Assembly (NCBI GenBank): GCA_951802425.1
Contig: OX637796.1
Coordinates: 4,526,001 to 4,590,000, forward strand
Reading direction: 5' to 3'
From: Clavaria fumosa
Taxonomy: Eukaryota > Basidiomycota > Agaricomycetes > Agaricales > Clavariaceae
DNA: 64,000 bases
Shown here: positions 54,554 through 64,000 of the stretch, one piece after another
Layout of the letters: each line of letters begins with the position of its first letter
Position numbering within the stretch: the stretch's first letter is position 1
Program-made: the position numbers and the translations under genes
Notes under the pieces: generated by a model
The model's database searches: none
The model's input: the letters and a program-made list of their open reading frames with translations, nothing else
Told to the model about the DNA's origin: nothing

Positions 54554-55427
54554 GGTGCAAGCCGAGGAAGGTCCTACGTCGAAGATGTGCAATGGCTTGC
54601 TGCGACATGTTTGGTCTTGATGACAAAGTATGACTGCCAAACGAGGAAAAAAAAAATCTCCTTATTACTGTAAAAAGCTCGGTCCGTGGGAATTTTCGCT
54701 TACATAAATTTATTTCTGCATTAAACATTTTGTAACACCTCAACCACTCATCTGATTGACATGCCCCCAGCATATGAATTATAGACCCACTCACCCTCTC
54801 TCTACCACTCATTTTTTCGTGATTTTTAGTCAAGAATTGAAGGAGGTGTGGTCCTAACAAAAAACTTGATTATGTAAAATTACATTAAATCACTTTTGGT
54901 CCTATTTACATCTCAGCCACTCCATACACAACCATGAGAAGTAAAAGTATCCCATGATCACAAGATAGAAATGTCACTCCATACAGATCACAACCTAGAA
55001 AAGTCACATGTGTGGCATTGACCTGTCTGCCTTACATATTGATATGGTGTCTTCACAACTGTCAGCTGTTTTCCTATGGACAGGGCAGGGCATCTGTATT
55101 GATGTAGTCATTGGGACTGTCTGCAGTTTGCATATGGACAGTACAGGGCATGTTTCCCAGGTGTACTGTGGGTCCTTGACAATGCTTATCCAAGCAGTCT
55201 GGTGATGATGGGTACCTGTTATGATTGTGCTTGGAGGGTTGGAGGTCAGAATGAAGTCCGGTCAGATGTCAGTCAGGATTCCAGGCCTGCTGGAATTTGG
55301 ACTTCAGGGTTCAGGTGGGACTTGGCAAACATATTGAAATGATGCCCCTATGTGTTAGGGCCTGTCCTGTCTCATAAGTAGCACCATAGCTGAATACTTA
55401 TGTGCACGAGTTGTATGAGTGCAAAGG
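54554..55427. other. Intergenic region right of DSK2
   Basis: Contains the DSK2 promoter at its left. The remainder is AT-rich with no ORF of note; a short phrase (ACTCCATACA...CACAACCTAGAAAAGTCAC) is repeated near 54920-55005. It ends where a retroelement pol fragment begins. Confidence 0.5.
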
Positions 55428-56104
55428 GAGGTTTCCCATCCATGCAGGTCTGGCCGGAGCACCAGCACTGCTGTGCCTTCTTGACACCTCATGGACTCTT
55501 TGAACCAGCTGTCATGTGGTTTGGACTGCAGAATGCGCTGGCCACCTTCCAATGTTTCATGAACCATGTGCTGAGGGAGGAGATTGCAGGAGGGCATGTC
55601 TGAGCATACATGGATGGCAAAGCCACTCTTCCAGCTGACTGGGAATGTTCCATGGAAATGGGAGGAGGAGGAGGAAGCAGCCTTCCGAGATCTCCGCCAG
55701 GCGCTTGTATCAGCCCCGGTCTTGGCTCTGCCTCAGGACAAAGGGAGATGGAAGGTAGAGACAGATGCAAGTAACCTGGCAACTGGTGGAGTGCTCTCAC
55801 AGCAGCAGACAGATGGAACCTGGAGAGTTGTTGACTATATCTCCAAGGCCCTCACTGCAGCTGAGAAGAACTATGATGTGTATGACAAGGAGTTCTTAGC
55901 TGTGATTTGGGCACTTCACAAATGGTGGGCATACCTCATTGGAGTGGAGGAGACGATTGAGATCTGGATGGACCATGCAAACCTCCAGTACTTCCAGAAG
56001 CCCCAGAAGTTGAAACCGAGACAGGTCTGTTGGGTTGGGGAGCTCCAGTGCTTTGACTTTGAGATAAAGTATTGCACTGGCAAGTCAAACACAAAGGCAG
56101 ATGC
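55428..56104 (+). pseudogene. Gypsy RT-RNase H fragment, internally deleted
   Basis: Starts inside RT (AKGGFPSMQVWPEHQ; MWFGLQNALATFQ) and after a TGA and a deletion near 55610, which removes the YVDD motif and the RT thumb, resumes at KPLFQLTGNVPWKW. RNase H is then nearly complete (ETDASNLATGG, VYDKEFLAVI, WMDHANLQYFQKPQKL). It stops at the 5' LTR of element F (KSNTKADA), so F is inserted here. Closest to elements F and H. Confidence 0.82.
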
Positions 56105-56393
56105 TGTTAGGATCGCTTATGTAAGCCATCCCAAAGTGCAGTTGTGGAGAAACTGGGGAGGGTTGTTGGAAGGTCACATGACCTGTGGCTGTGGTCAGAT
56201 TACATAATCGTAAGATCACATGACCTGGGCCTGGGCGCATCACGTGATCTGAGGGTCCGAGCGTGGGAAAGTCGGCAAGTCCCGAGGCTCTCGCTATATA
56301 TACTGCGTCCTTTCCATTTTTGTACTCTTTTCCCCTTATCTTAGTATTGTTGTCATGACCTTACGCTTAAGTTGTGTGAGACCCAGTCTGATA
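56105..56393 (+). repeat. 5' LTR of element F (289 bp)
   Basis: TGTTAGGATCGC...CAGTCTGATA; contains CACATGACC, a CACGTGATC E-box, CTATATATACTGCG and CTTATCTTAGTATTG (56336-56350). The left flank is pol sequence; the target duplication cannot be tested because the 3' end is lost. Confidence 0.87.
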
Positions 56394-56394
56394 T

Positions 56395-56405
56395 AATACT
56401 AAGAT
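56395..56405 (+). promoter_or_regulatory. Self-priming-type primer binding site of element F
   Basis: AATACTAAGAT directly after the LTR is the exact complement of ATCTTAGTATT at 56338-56348 in the LTR. Compared with element D (CTAACAT/ATGTTAG) both partners differ at the matching position, a compensatory change. Confidence 0.7.
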
Positions 56406-56967
56406 CCGCCTGTCCGCCCTAGCCCCGTGTCCTAACCCGGCTAGCCTGGACCCTTAATTTCAAACTGTGACACGTTGTCACAGCTCAGCCCCTATCATCC
56501 TCTTCTCCTTTACCCTGCCCGCGGTGTGTAACAGAACCGCGCGAAATTTTTACTGTGTGTAGATACACGTGACCAGACCCAGAGGAAGTCAACTGTGACC
56601 CTCCCCAAGTGATACCGAGTGCCCAAGGCCCGGAACTTTGTTTTACAGCTACGTACCAGTGAATCGTGTAGTGTACAGGGCAAGGAAAGGCCCCTACATA
56701 GTCTTTCTGTAGTTTCCTGGTCCAGTGGACAGGGCCCTTGCTCTGTGACCATTGTCAGAAGGGCGCACGGGCAACTCATTAGGAGTTGTGGAGTGACCAC
56801 CTGGGACACCATTTGGGCCCCACGTTAACAAAAGTTTCATAGAATAAGAGTTCTATAGGTACATAAGTACACAGAAGAGCAGCCTAAGAGGACAGGACTG
56901 TTAAGAGATCGAAGAAATCCTGAGTGCCCAAGGCCTGGAACTTTATCTACAGCATCCAGGGCCTGTG
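56406..56967 (+). other. Element F leader
   Basis: Untranslated, homologous to the E and D leaders. The motif GAGTGCCCAAGGCCYGGAAC followed by TTTRTYTTACAG-like sequence occurs twice (56617-56648 and 56922-56952), each ending in a pyrimidine-AG that could act as a splice acceptor. No ORF. Confidence 0.6.
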
Positions 56968-59900
56968 ATGGCAGACCATGTCGCCCCGCCTGTAGCCCAA
57001 CCTATGAGGCTTGACCTATCTGTTGCCCCCTTTGATGGGCAGAAAAGGAACTTCCGTACATTCCTCCGATCCCTTCGCCTCCTGTTTATGGCGAACCCGA
57101 CTGTCTATGCTGTGGACCTGGTGAAGGTCCTTTTTGCTCTGAGCAAAATTACTGGAGAAGGATTCGCTGCAGAGTGGGCGAATATGAAGGCGGAAGAGAT
57201 CCTGGGTAGTGGCAAGGCCGGAACCTGGGCAGAGTTTGTGGAGGAGATGAAGCGCGCATTCGACGACCCGAATGACCGTGCGACTGCCCTTGCTGATATT
57301 GCAGGGCTGAAACAGGGTGCCACGACAGCACCAGAGTTCTTCGCGAAATTCGAGATGCTGTCCCGACGGGCGAAGTTGAGTGCAGAGAAGGACTCAGGAA
57401 TCCTAGTCCATTGGCTGGAGTTGAACCTGAGTAGGAGGTTGGTGGAGAGAATCTATGGTGTCTCCCCGATGCCAGAGACATATGGAGAATGGAAGGTGCT
57501 GGCTGAGAGGCTTGATGCCCAGCAAAGGCGACTGGATGGGATACTCATGGAACGGACACCGCGACCCACTGTGACCCTACCGCGACCTGCCGTGACCGTT
57601 TCGCGACCTCTTGTGACCCCTCTGCTGTGTACTCCAGATGTGGCCATGGCCCGAGGATGGGCCCCTGCTGATGAGAGATGTTGTTTCCGATGCCACCAGA
57701 CTGGCCATGCTGTCCGTTTCTGCCCCCTGCCTGATACGCGTCTGCAGGTCCCAAGGGCCCAAACCCGGGCAGCACCATGTGCCCCCCAAATGGCGGAGGG
57801 ATATGAGAAAGAGATTGCACGGCTCCGAGCCTGCATAGAGCTGTGTGAGAGAGAGAGGAGGACTCCCACTGGGGAGAAGAAGTGTGCCAGCCCCCTTTCC
57901 GTCCCTGTGCCTGCTGCAAGTATACCCCAATATACTATCTTGCAGCGGAGACATACCCGAATTGGGGCTGAGGTGAAGGAGGAAGTGAGACTGGCAGAGC
58001 GCCTAACCAGAGTGCGGCCAGAAGTGCGGAAACATGTGCCACGAGAGCTAGCCATCCAGGTGCACTTGGAGGCTTTCAGCACTGGCAAAGGGACCACAAT
58101 GAAGGCCCTTGTTGACTCAGGGTGCACCAACTGCTTCATGGATTTGGAGTGGGCGAAAGGAGTGGGACTGGAGCCATCTCTCCTGCTGAACCCAATCACC
58201 ATGTATAATGTGGATGGGACACAGAACAGGGATGGAAAGGTCCGATATGGGATAGAGGTGCTGGTGAGAGTTGGTGACCACCAGGAGCGGATCCACTTTC
58301 TGCTGGGAAAGACCCAGTCCCACAAGGTCATCCTTGGGCATGACTGGCTCAAGCGGCATAACCCGGATATCGACTGGCAGAAGGCAGAGCTGAGCCTTAC
58401 CCGCTGCCCCCCACAGTGTTCCCCATCCCCTCGAGCCCCTGCACCCCTGAAAATGAGTACCCTTGCATCCACGAGTATTCTGGACACCCGTTTTCCCAAC
58501 TCTGGCCCTACCCCTGATTGGCCCAGCTGCTACCCTTTGGTGTTTAGTGAAGCAAAGTGGGATGAACTTCCCTGCTCCCGACCAGACTTCGATATTAAGA
58601 TCAAGTTCAAAAAGGACCCTGAGCACCTCTCCTCCAAGCTGTATTCTTTGACACGGCAGGAGATGGTGGAGATGAACCGTTGGGTGGATGAGCAGCTTGC
58701 TTCTGGACGAATCCAGCCCTCGAAATCCCCGTATGCCAGCCCCTTCTTCTTCAAACATGAGAAGGACAAACTGCGGCCAATCATCGACTACTCGAGGCTG
58801 AATGCACACCTGATCAAGGACAAGTACCCCCTCCCCCGCATCTGAGACACAGTGGATGTGCTTAAAGGAGCGTCGATCTACTCTAAGATTGATGCAAAGG
58901 GAGGTTTCCCATCTATGCAGGTCTGGCCCGAGCACCAGCACCGTTGCGCCTTCCTGACACCCCGTGGACTCTTCGAACCAGCTGTCATGTGGTTTGGACT
59001 GCAGAATGCCCCTGCCACCTTCCAACGCTTCATGAACCATGTGTTGAGGGAGGAGATTGCAGGAGGACATGTGAGGGCCTATGTGGATGATGTCATTGTG
59101 TTTGCAGAGGACTTGGCTACACACCGGTACTGGATGGATCGGGTCTTGAGGAAGTTTGGAGAGAATGGGTTGTGTCTCAAACTCAGTAAATGCGAGTTTG
59201 AGAAGAGTGAGATCATCTTCCTGGGGATGAAGATCTCCCACAACAGACTAGAGCATGATCCGGCCAAGGGTGCGGCAGTCCAAGATTGGCCACGTCCTAA
59301 GAATGTGAAGGATGTCCAGAGGTTCAATGGGATGCTGAACTACCTCCGCCGGCACATCCCAAATCTTTCTGCCCGGGCAAAGCCACTCTTCCGGCTGACT
59401 GGGAATGTTCCGTGGAAATGGGAGGAGGAGGAGGAAGCAGCCTTCCGAGATCTCCGCCAGGCACTCGTATCAGCCCCTGTCTTGGCTCTGCCTCAGGACA
59501 AAGGGAGATGGAAGGTAGAGACAGATGCAAGCAATCTGGCAACTGGTGGAGTGCTCTCGCAGCAGCAGACGGATGGAACCTGGAGAGTTGTTGACTATAT
59601 CTCCAAGGCCCTCACTGCAGCTGAGAAGAACTACGATGTGTACGACAAGGAGTTCTTGGCTGTGATTCGGGCACTTCGCGAGTGGCGAGCATACCTCATT
59701 GGAGCAGAGGAGATGATCGAGATCTGGACAGACCATGCAAACCTCCAGTACTTCCGGAAGCCCCAGAAGTTGAAGCCGAGGCAGGTTCGTTGGGTTGGAG
59801 AGCTCCAGTGCTTTGACTTTGAGATAAAGTATCGCACTGGCAAGTCGAACACAAAGGCAGATGCACTCTCCCGGAGACCGGACTATGGAGAGATGGTGGA

Positions 59901-60288
59901 GGAGGATGCACCAGTGCAGGTCTTCCCAGAAACGGAAGTCTGTGTGTCATTCACATTGGAAATAGAGATGCTACTCCAGAAAAATAGCACAGTACACACA
60001 CAGAAGCCAGAGGAGCTTGATGACAAGTGGACACGAGATTGTGCTGGACTCTGGTGAAAGGGGATAGTCACTTGGGTCCCCCTAGGAGCTTGTGAGGCCG
60101 TCCTCAAGTTTGAGCATAACCTCCCTGCTGCTGGACACCCTGGGCCCCAGAAGTTGAGAGTGGCACTAGTGAAGGGTTATTGGTTGCCAGACATGGTGAA
60201 AGATGCAGATCAGTATGCCCAGGGGTGTGAGACCTGCCAGCGGATGAAGCCTGACTGTACCAAGCATGCTGCCCCACTGCACCCCCAC
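56968..60288 (+). pseudogene. gag-pol: Element F gag-pol in one frame
   Basis: ATG 56968 opens Gag (FDGQKRNFRTFLRSLRLLF), zinc knuckle (CFRCHQTGHAVRFC), protease (LVDSGCTNCFMDLEW), RT (PIIDYSRLN; YVDDVIVFAEDL at about 59086), RNase H (ETDASNLATGG; WTDHANLQYF) and part of the integrase finger (GCETCQRMKPD). In sister elements gag ends with a stop and pol lies in the -1 frame; here a small deletion at the junction (TGEKKCASPLSVPVP) puts both in one frame. Only two stops remain, TGA at 58843 (Arg elsewhere) and TGA at 60055 (Trp elsewhere). The integrase core and chromodomain are missing, so it is not autonomous. Confidence 0.88.
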
Positions 60289-60394
60289 CTTATACACACC
60301 TCCAAGGCTGTTTTGGACTTCCATCATGCTTATCCAAACAAGCCTGGACCTCTCAATTCCCTTTAGACCTTACTCCACTTACTCTGATACCCCA

Positions 60395-61014
60395 AAATTT
60401 TATTTCCTTTCTTGTTGTGGTGACATCACGTGACCAGCCCAAGGTCACAATCACATGACCTGTCACATGATCAAGTGAGTCATGGGACTCACATGACTAC
60501 TGACTGACAGTACGGCCCATTTGTGTGATGGCGCATCAAGCAGGATGCCATCACCCTGTCATTGTAGTGACAGCTGTCGTTGCCCCATCAAATGATCATT
60601 CCTATCCCCACCTTGTATCCCTGGACTTACTACGTTACTGCTATCCCATTCCCCTGACACCCTTATTCCCTCCCCATGGTGGCTTCACATTCCCTCACCT
60701 ACCCCTTGTACCCCACCAACATCATGACACCGCCCTGATCGTTGCCTGGATATGTTCATTCCCTCCCTACCATTGTTCCCTTAGAGTGCCTTCCTCAGTT
60801 ACATTGTATTACACTGTCTCCATGAGACTGAACCTAGTATATATATGTACTTGTAGACTACTTGCCTGTATTTTCCTTAGCTTTTGATATTCTCAGACTC
60901 TGCACCTTTCTACTTCAAAGTAAGACCAAGTGTCCACTTACCACATGACCTCCATGACCTTGTTGCGACCTCACCACAACCTTTGGGCTCCCAATTTTGG
61001 ATCGACCATGACAT
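60395..61014 (+). repeat. Element G 5' LTR (right end certain, left end approximate)
   Basis: The right end is taken at CCATGACA (61014) because the next bases form a primer site complementary to this sequence. Inside are E-boxes (CACGTG 60427-60432 and several CACATGA), a TATA run (AGTATATATATG, about 60838) and TTAGCTTTTGATATTCTC at the expected RNA start. The left border is not identifiable; 60291-60394 may belong to it or to a junction filler. Confidence 0.55.
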
Positions 61015-61015
61015 A

Positions 61016-61028
61016 ATATCAAAAGCTC
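61016..61028 (+). promoter_or_regulatory. Self-priming-type primer binding site of element G
   Basis: AATATCAAAAGCT is the exact 13-base complement of AGCTTTTGATATT at 60879-60891, about 40 bases after the TATA run. The sequence is unrelated to the primer sites of C, D or F, yet keeps the same relation to its own LTR. Confidence 0.68.
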
Positions 61029-61029
61029 A

Positions 61030-61850
61030 CCCTGCCTCTTGTCCCAACTCAGTGTCTGCAACACTCTGACATCAATGAACGGCACCCACCACACCTTGCC
61101 CAGCCAGCCTAAAGTACTTGGAGCCATGACCCTCGCTATATCGACAAACTGGATTCCCAATCTTTGTGACAGAAACATCTCCCCGAACTGCTAGGACTTA
61201 CTGACAGACAGAAAGCACATCGACACTACACATTGCGCCTCATCGACATCGACACACCGAATGCCCCACTTACTCGTTGCCACACTCCAAGAGGAAGGGA
61301 CCCATGGAGCACCGTATATTGCTCTTCAGAAAGACACTTCCTGAAACCAAGCCTCTGGACCTCACAAGAGATCTGTGAGCAGAGACAATTCCCAAACTAC
61401 ACCCCTGACGAATTCCCTGAGCTACTCACCCTTGCCCTAAATCAAGAAATTATCCCTCAGACCATAGAAGGTCTAACGGTTGAAGACATCGAAAATGTTG
61501 AGTCCCCGCCGAGAACACCCTTGCCCGCTCCTTCCACACAACACCCTACCTACACTGATGCCTCAGTTCAGACCGATGCCCCTGAGCCCGAACCCAGAAC
61601 CAACCATCTCCTACAAGCATGCACATCCAACACATGGCTCATCATCAACACCAGTCGCCACCCACCCCAACTTGTCTCCTGGGCGCCCATCAACCCCCGA
61701 GTCTACCCTAGTGCCTGGCCTCGGCCTACTTCAGATATCGGACGAAGTCTTCAGGACACCCTCAACCAGCCCTGCATGCTCACTGCCCACTGCGACCCTT
61801 GCCCTCCCCATACCATCCCCACCTCGGAGCCCCTCTGTCAGACTTAGTCT
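61030..61850 (+). pseudogene. ORF0 of element G (truncated)
   Basis: After a TGA at about 61170 (possibly CGA originally) one frame is open to 61850, where the LTR of element H cuts it. It contains HYTLRLIDIDTPN, an acidic stretch (TVEDIENVESPP), ASVQTDAPEPEP and SWAPINPRVYPS. The order and several residues correspond to ORF0 of element C (DLEDYVNSDN, VSVEIQTEL, IPRPINPIPP). No ATG in the expected place. This supports ORF0 as a shared, translated region of some elements; gag is lost here. Confidence 0.5.
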
Positions 61851-62140
61851 CACTGTTCACACAACTTAACGTAAGGTCGATGATGACGATACTAACATAA
61901 GGGGAAAAGGGTACAAGTAAGAAAACGACGTGGTATATATAGCGAACGCTTCGGGAGTTGCCGGCGTTCCCACGCTCGGACCCTGTGCGTCACGTGATGC
62001 GTCCAGGCCCAGGTCACGTGATTTTCCCATTATGTAATCCACCACCCATTTGGGTCACGTGACTCGTCTGCAAACTTCCCGCAACTCTTTTGCGATCCTT
62101 TCTTGGCCTTTCCAACCTGCTTATGTAAGCGATCCTGACA
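61836..62140 (-). repeat. 3' LTR of element H (305 bp)
   Basis: Same family as the D and E LTRs; TGTCAG...CTGACA ends, E-box CACGTG at 61991-61996, ATTATGTAATCC, TATA box CTATATATACCACG and the CTTATGTTAGTATCG start segment on the minus strand. The element's purine tract follows at 62141-62151. Confidence 0.9.
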
Positions 62141-62151
62141 TCACCCCCCTC

Positions 62152-64000
62152 TTAAGGCTGGGTGTCTCGACCTGCCAACTTTGCCTTGTCAGGGTATTGC
62201 TGGAAGAAGTCCCGGAGCAACAGTGCAACGTTAGTGAGGTTGCGACGAGGTTCCCAGGTGTTCTCCTCTGCAGGGTATCCTAACCACTTCACCAAATACT
62301 CCACTCCCCGTCCAACCTTCTTGACATCAAGAATTTCCTCCACCTCATACTCCAAGTGGTCGTCGTCAATCGTGGGGGGTGGGGGTGGAGGCAAGTTCTG
62401 GGAAGGGAATGAGGGAGCAATATACAGGGTGAGTAGCAACTCATTGAAAACCCAGTGAATGCACCATGCTCGGGGGAGCTTGAGTCGGTATGCTGCTGGT
62501 CCAACCTTCTCTTCGATAGTGAAGGGTCCAGCCCACTTGTTGTCAAGCTTCTTGGATGGTTGATCCATTTTCAGGTTCCAGGTATCCAGCCAGACTAAGT
62601 CCCCCTTTGAGTATTCACGACTCGGGTGCTTTCCTTTATCATAGCTAGCCTTCATCGCATCTGCCGCCTTCCCCATTGCATCCCTGGCTGCTCTTCGGGA
62701 TTCCGTGAGCTTGGCCATCCACTTGTCTGCTGCAGGGTTCACTTCAGAGGGCGGCCGGATACCACCATTCCAAGGGTGCTGGCCATACTCCAGATAGAAA
62801 GGTGTGAATCCGGTGGCTGAGTGCTCACGGTTATTGAGCGCGAATTCGGCTGTGGATAGCCACTCTGCCCAATCATCCTGCAGATGGTCAACATAGGCCT
62901 GGAGATACACTTCAACCTCCTGATTGACCCGCTCTGTCTGTCCATCTGTTTGTGGGTGGAAGGCAGTGCTCAGGTTCGCCTTAACTCCAATCATCCCATA
63001 GAACTCCCTCATGAATCTGGACACGAATTGGGTTCCCCGGTCACTCACAACTTTCTGCGGGACTCCATGGTCGCGGAAGACCTGGTCTCGAAGGATCTGA
63101 GCAGCACCAAGTCCCGTGAAGTCAAGGCCAATGGCTTCGATGAGAGTTCGTTTTGTAAACTTGTCGACAATGACAAGGATCGCATTGTGACCACGTGAGA
63201 GGGGGAAAGGCCCAACAATGTCCCAAGAGATGACTGCCCAGGGGCTCTCAGGGACAGGGTGCGGATGGAGCAGAGCAGCGCGCCTGGTATGATCAGGCTT
63301 GATTCGTTGGCATGTCTCGCATACTGATTGGAATCCTTCACCATGCCCACCCACCAGTAGGACCTCAGCAGAGCCGCCCTCAGTTTCCGTGGACCAGGGT
63401 GCCCTGCGATGGGGAGGTCATGCTCAAAGGTGAGCACTGCCTCACGTGCTTCTGGGGGCACCCAAGTGATTTCTGCCTTCCGCCAGAGTCCCATCTGATC
63501 TCTCGTCCACTCATCATCAAGCTCCTCCGGCTTCTGCACATATACCGCGCTGTTTTTCTGGAGTAGCGTCTCCATCTCCGATGTGAACGATGTCCAGGTC
63601 TCAGCCTCTGGGAAGACCTGTACTGGTGCATCCTCCTCCACCATCTCTCCATAATCTGGCCTCCGTGAGAGTGCATCAGCTTTCGTGTTTGACTTCCCAG
63701 TACAGTACTTGATCTTGAAGTCAAAGCACTGGAGCTCTCCAACCCAACAGACCTGCCTTGGTTTCAACTTCTGGGGCTTCCGGAAGTACTGGAGGTTAGC
63801 ATGGTCCATCCAGATTTTGATAGTCTCTTCCACCCCAATCAGGTAAGCCTGCCACTTGCGTAGTGCCCGGATTACAGCCAGGAACTCCTTGTCATACACG
63901 TCATAATTCTTCTCAGCTGCAGTGAGGGCCTTGGAGATATAGTCTACAACTCTCCAAGTCCCATCCACCTGCTGCTGCGAGAGAACTCCTCCAGTCGCCA
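62152..64000 (-). pseudogene. pol: Element H pol, 3' part (RNase H, integrase, chromodomain)
   Basis: Minus-strand pol entering from the right edge. RNase H (VYDKEFLAVIRALRKW; WMDHANLQYFRKPQKL), integrase finger (HDLPIAGHPGPRKLR), all three integrase catalytic sites (WDIVGPFP, SDRGTQF, DGQTERVNQE), the GDLVWLDTWNLKMD block, hinge and chromodomain (VEYLVKWLGYPAEENTWEP) to TAA at 62152. A single frameshift at about 63325, inside the zinc finger (DSNQYA|CETCQ), splits it into two frames. It is the only copy here with a complete integrase core and no stop in it, so it would need only this one site checked against sequencing error. Confidence 0.88.

Larger units (their letters stand above)
56105..60290 (+). 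mobile_element. Ty3/gypsy element F, 5' complete, 3' truncated
   Basis: 5' LTR, primer site, leader and a nearly intact gag-pol through RT and RNase H into the integrase zinc finger. Homology to other copies ends at about 60288, where unrelated sequence leading into element G begins. No 3' LTR. It keeps CpG-containing Arg codons that decayed copies have lost, so it serves as the reference copy in this window. Confidence 0.87.

Noticed and set aside
56680..56810. tRNA-like structure in the leader of element F
   Set aside because: I could not pair a full acceptor stem, D, anticodon and T arms; the GGTCC...GGACC pairing alone is a short hairpin.
1..64000. Biosynthetic gene cluster around the P450
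   Set aside because: The neighbours (tetraspanin, PRPP synthetase, iPGM, DPM3) are housekeeping genes with no core biosynthetic enzyme.

Overview
The window looks like a repeat-rich stretch of nuclear DNA from an Agaricomycete-type basidiomycete. Host genes have many short introns. They include a tetraspanin of the basidiomycete Tsp2 type, a fungal cytochrome P450, DPM3, ribose-phosphate pyrophosphokinase, cofactor-independent phosphoglycerate mutase, a Dus1-type tRNA-dihydrouridine synthase and a Dsk2/ubiquilin. Everything else is dominated by chromodomain-bearing Ty3/gypsy LTR retrotransposons. The species cannot be named from sequence alone.

Layout. 1-19886 is a nested retrotransposon stack. 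Element A (1-5360, plus strand, 225-bp LTR, large extra ORF after pol) sits inside element B1 (5361-5932 + 12237-12636). B1 also carries element C (5933-12236, minus strand, paired 579-bp LTRs, CCCAT target duplication), and B1 itself lies in the pol of a decayed C-type copy (C2, 12637-14049). A chimeric LTR (14050-14422) joins C2 to element E (14050-19886), which interrupts a copia remnant (19892-20035).

20718-34097 is a host island: DPM3 (-), two paralogous small secreted protein genes (+), an unresolved region, a short hypothetical gene (+), P450 (-), tetraspanin (-), PRPP synthetase (+) and iPGM (+). 34098-40883 has no confident gene. It holds triplet and GA-rich satellites, a 0.7-kb foldback palindrome and LTR debris. 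40884-47358 is element D (-), interrupted by a hAT-type MITE with a perfect 8-bp target duplication. 47359-48600 is a mosaic of LTR and pol fragments. 48809-51368 is an apparently intact pogo/Fot1 DNA transposon with TA target duplication. 51550-54553 is a second host island, DUS1 (+) and DSK2 (-). 55428-64000 returns to gypsy elements: a pol fragment, F (the best-preserved gag-pol), the 5' end of G, and the 3' part of H (-).

Common threads. In three LTR groups the short segment just after the 5' LTR is exactly complementary to a segment inside the same LTR about 35-45 nt after the TATA box. The two partners change together between families, as expected for Tf1/sushi-type self-priming. Most in-frame stops in the decayed copies are TGA where better copies have arginine (CGA), pointing to CpG-directed cytosine decay. 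The host genes are metabolic and housekeeping functions, with no sign of a gene cluster beyond the duplicated secreted proteins.
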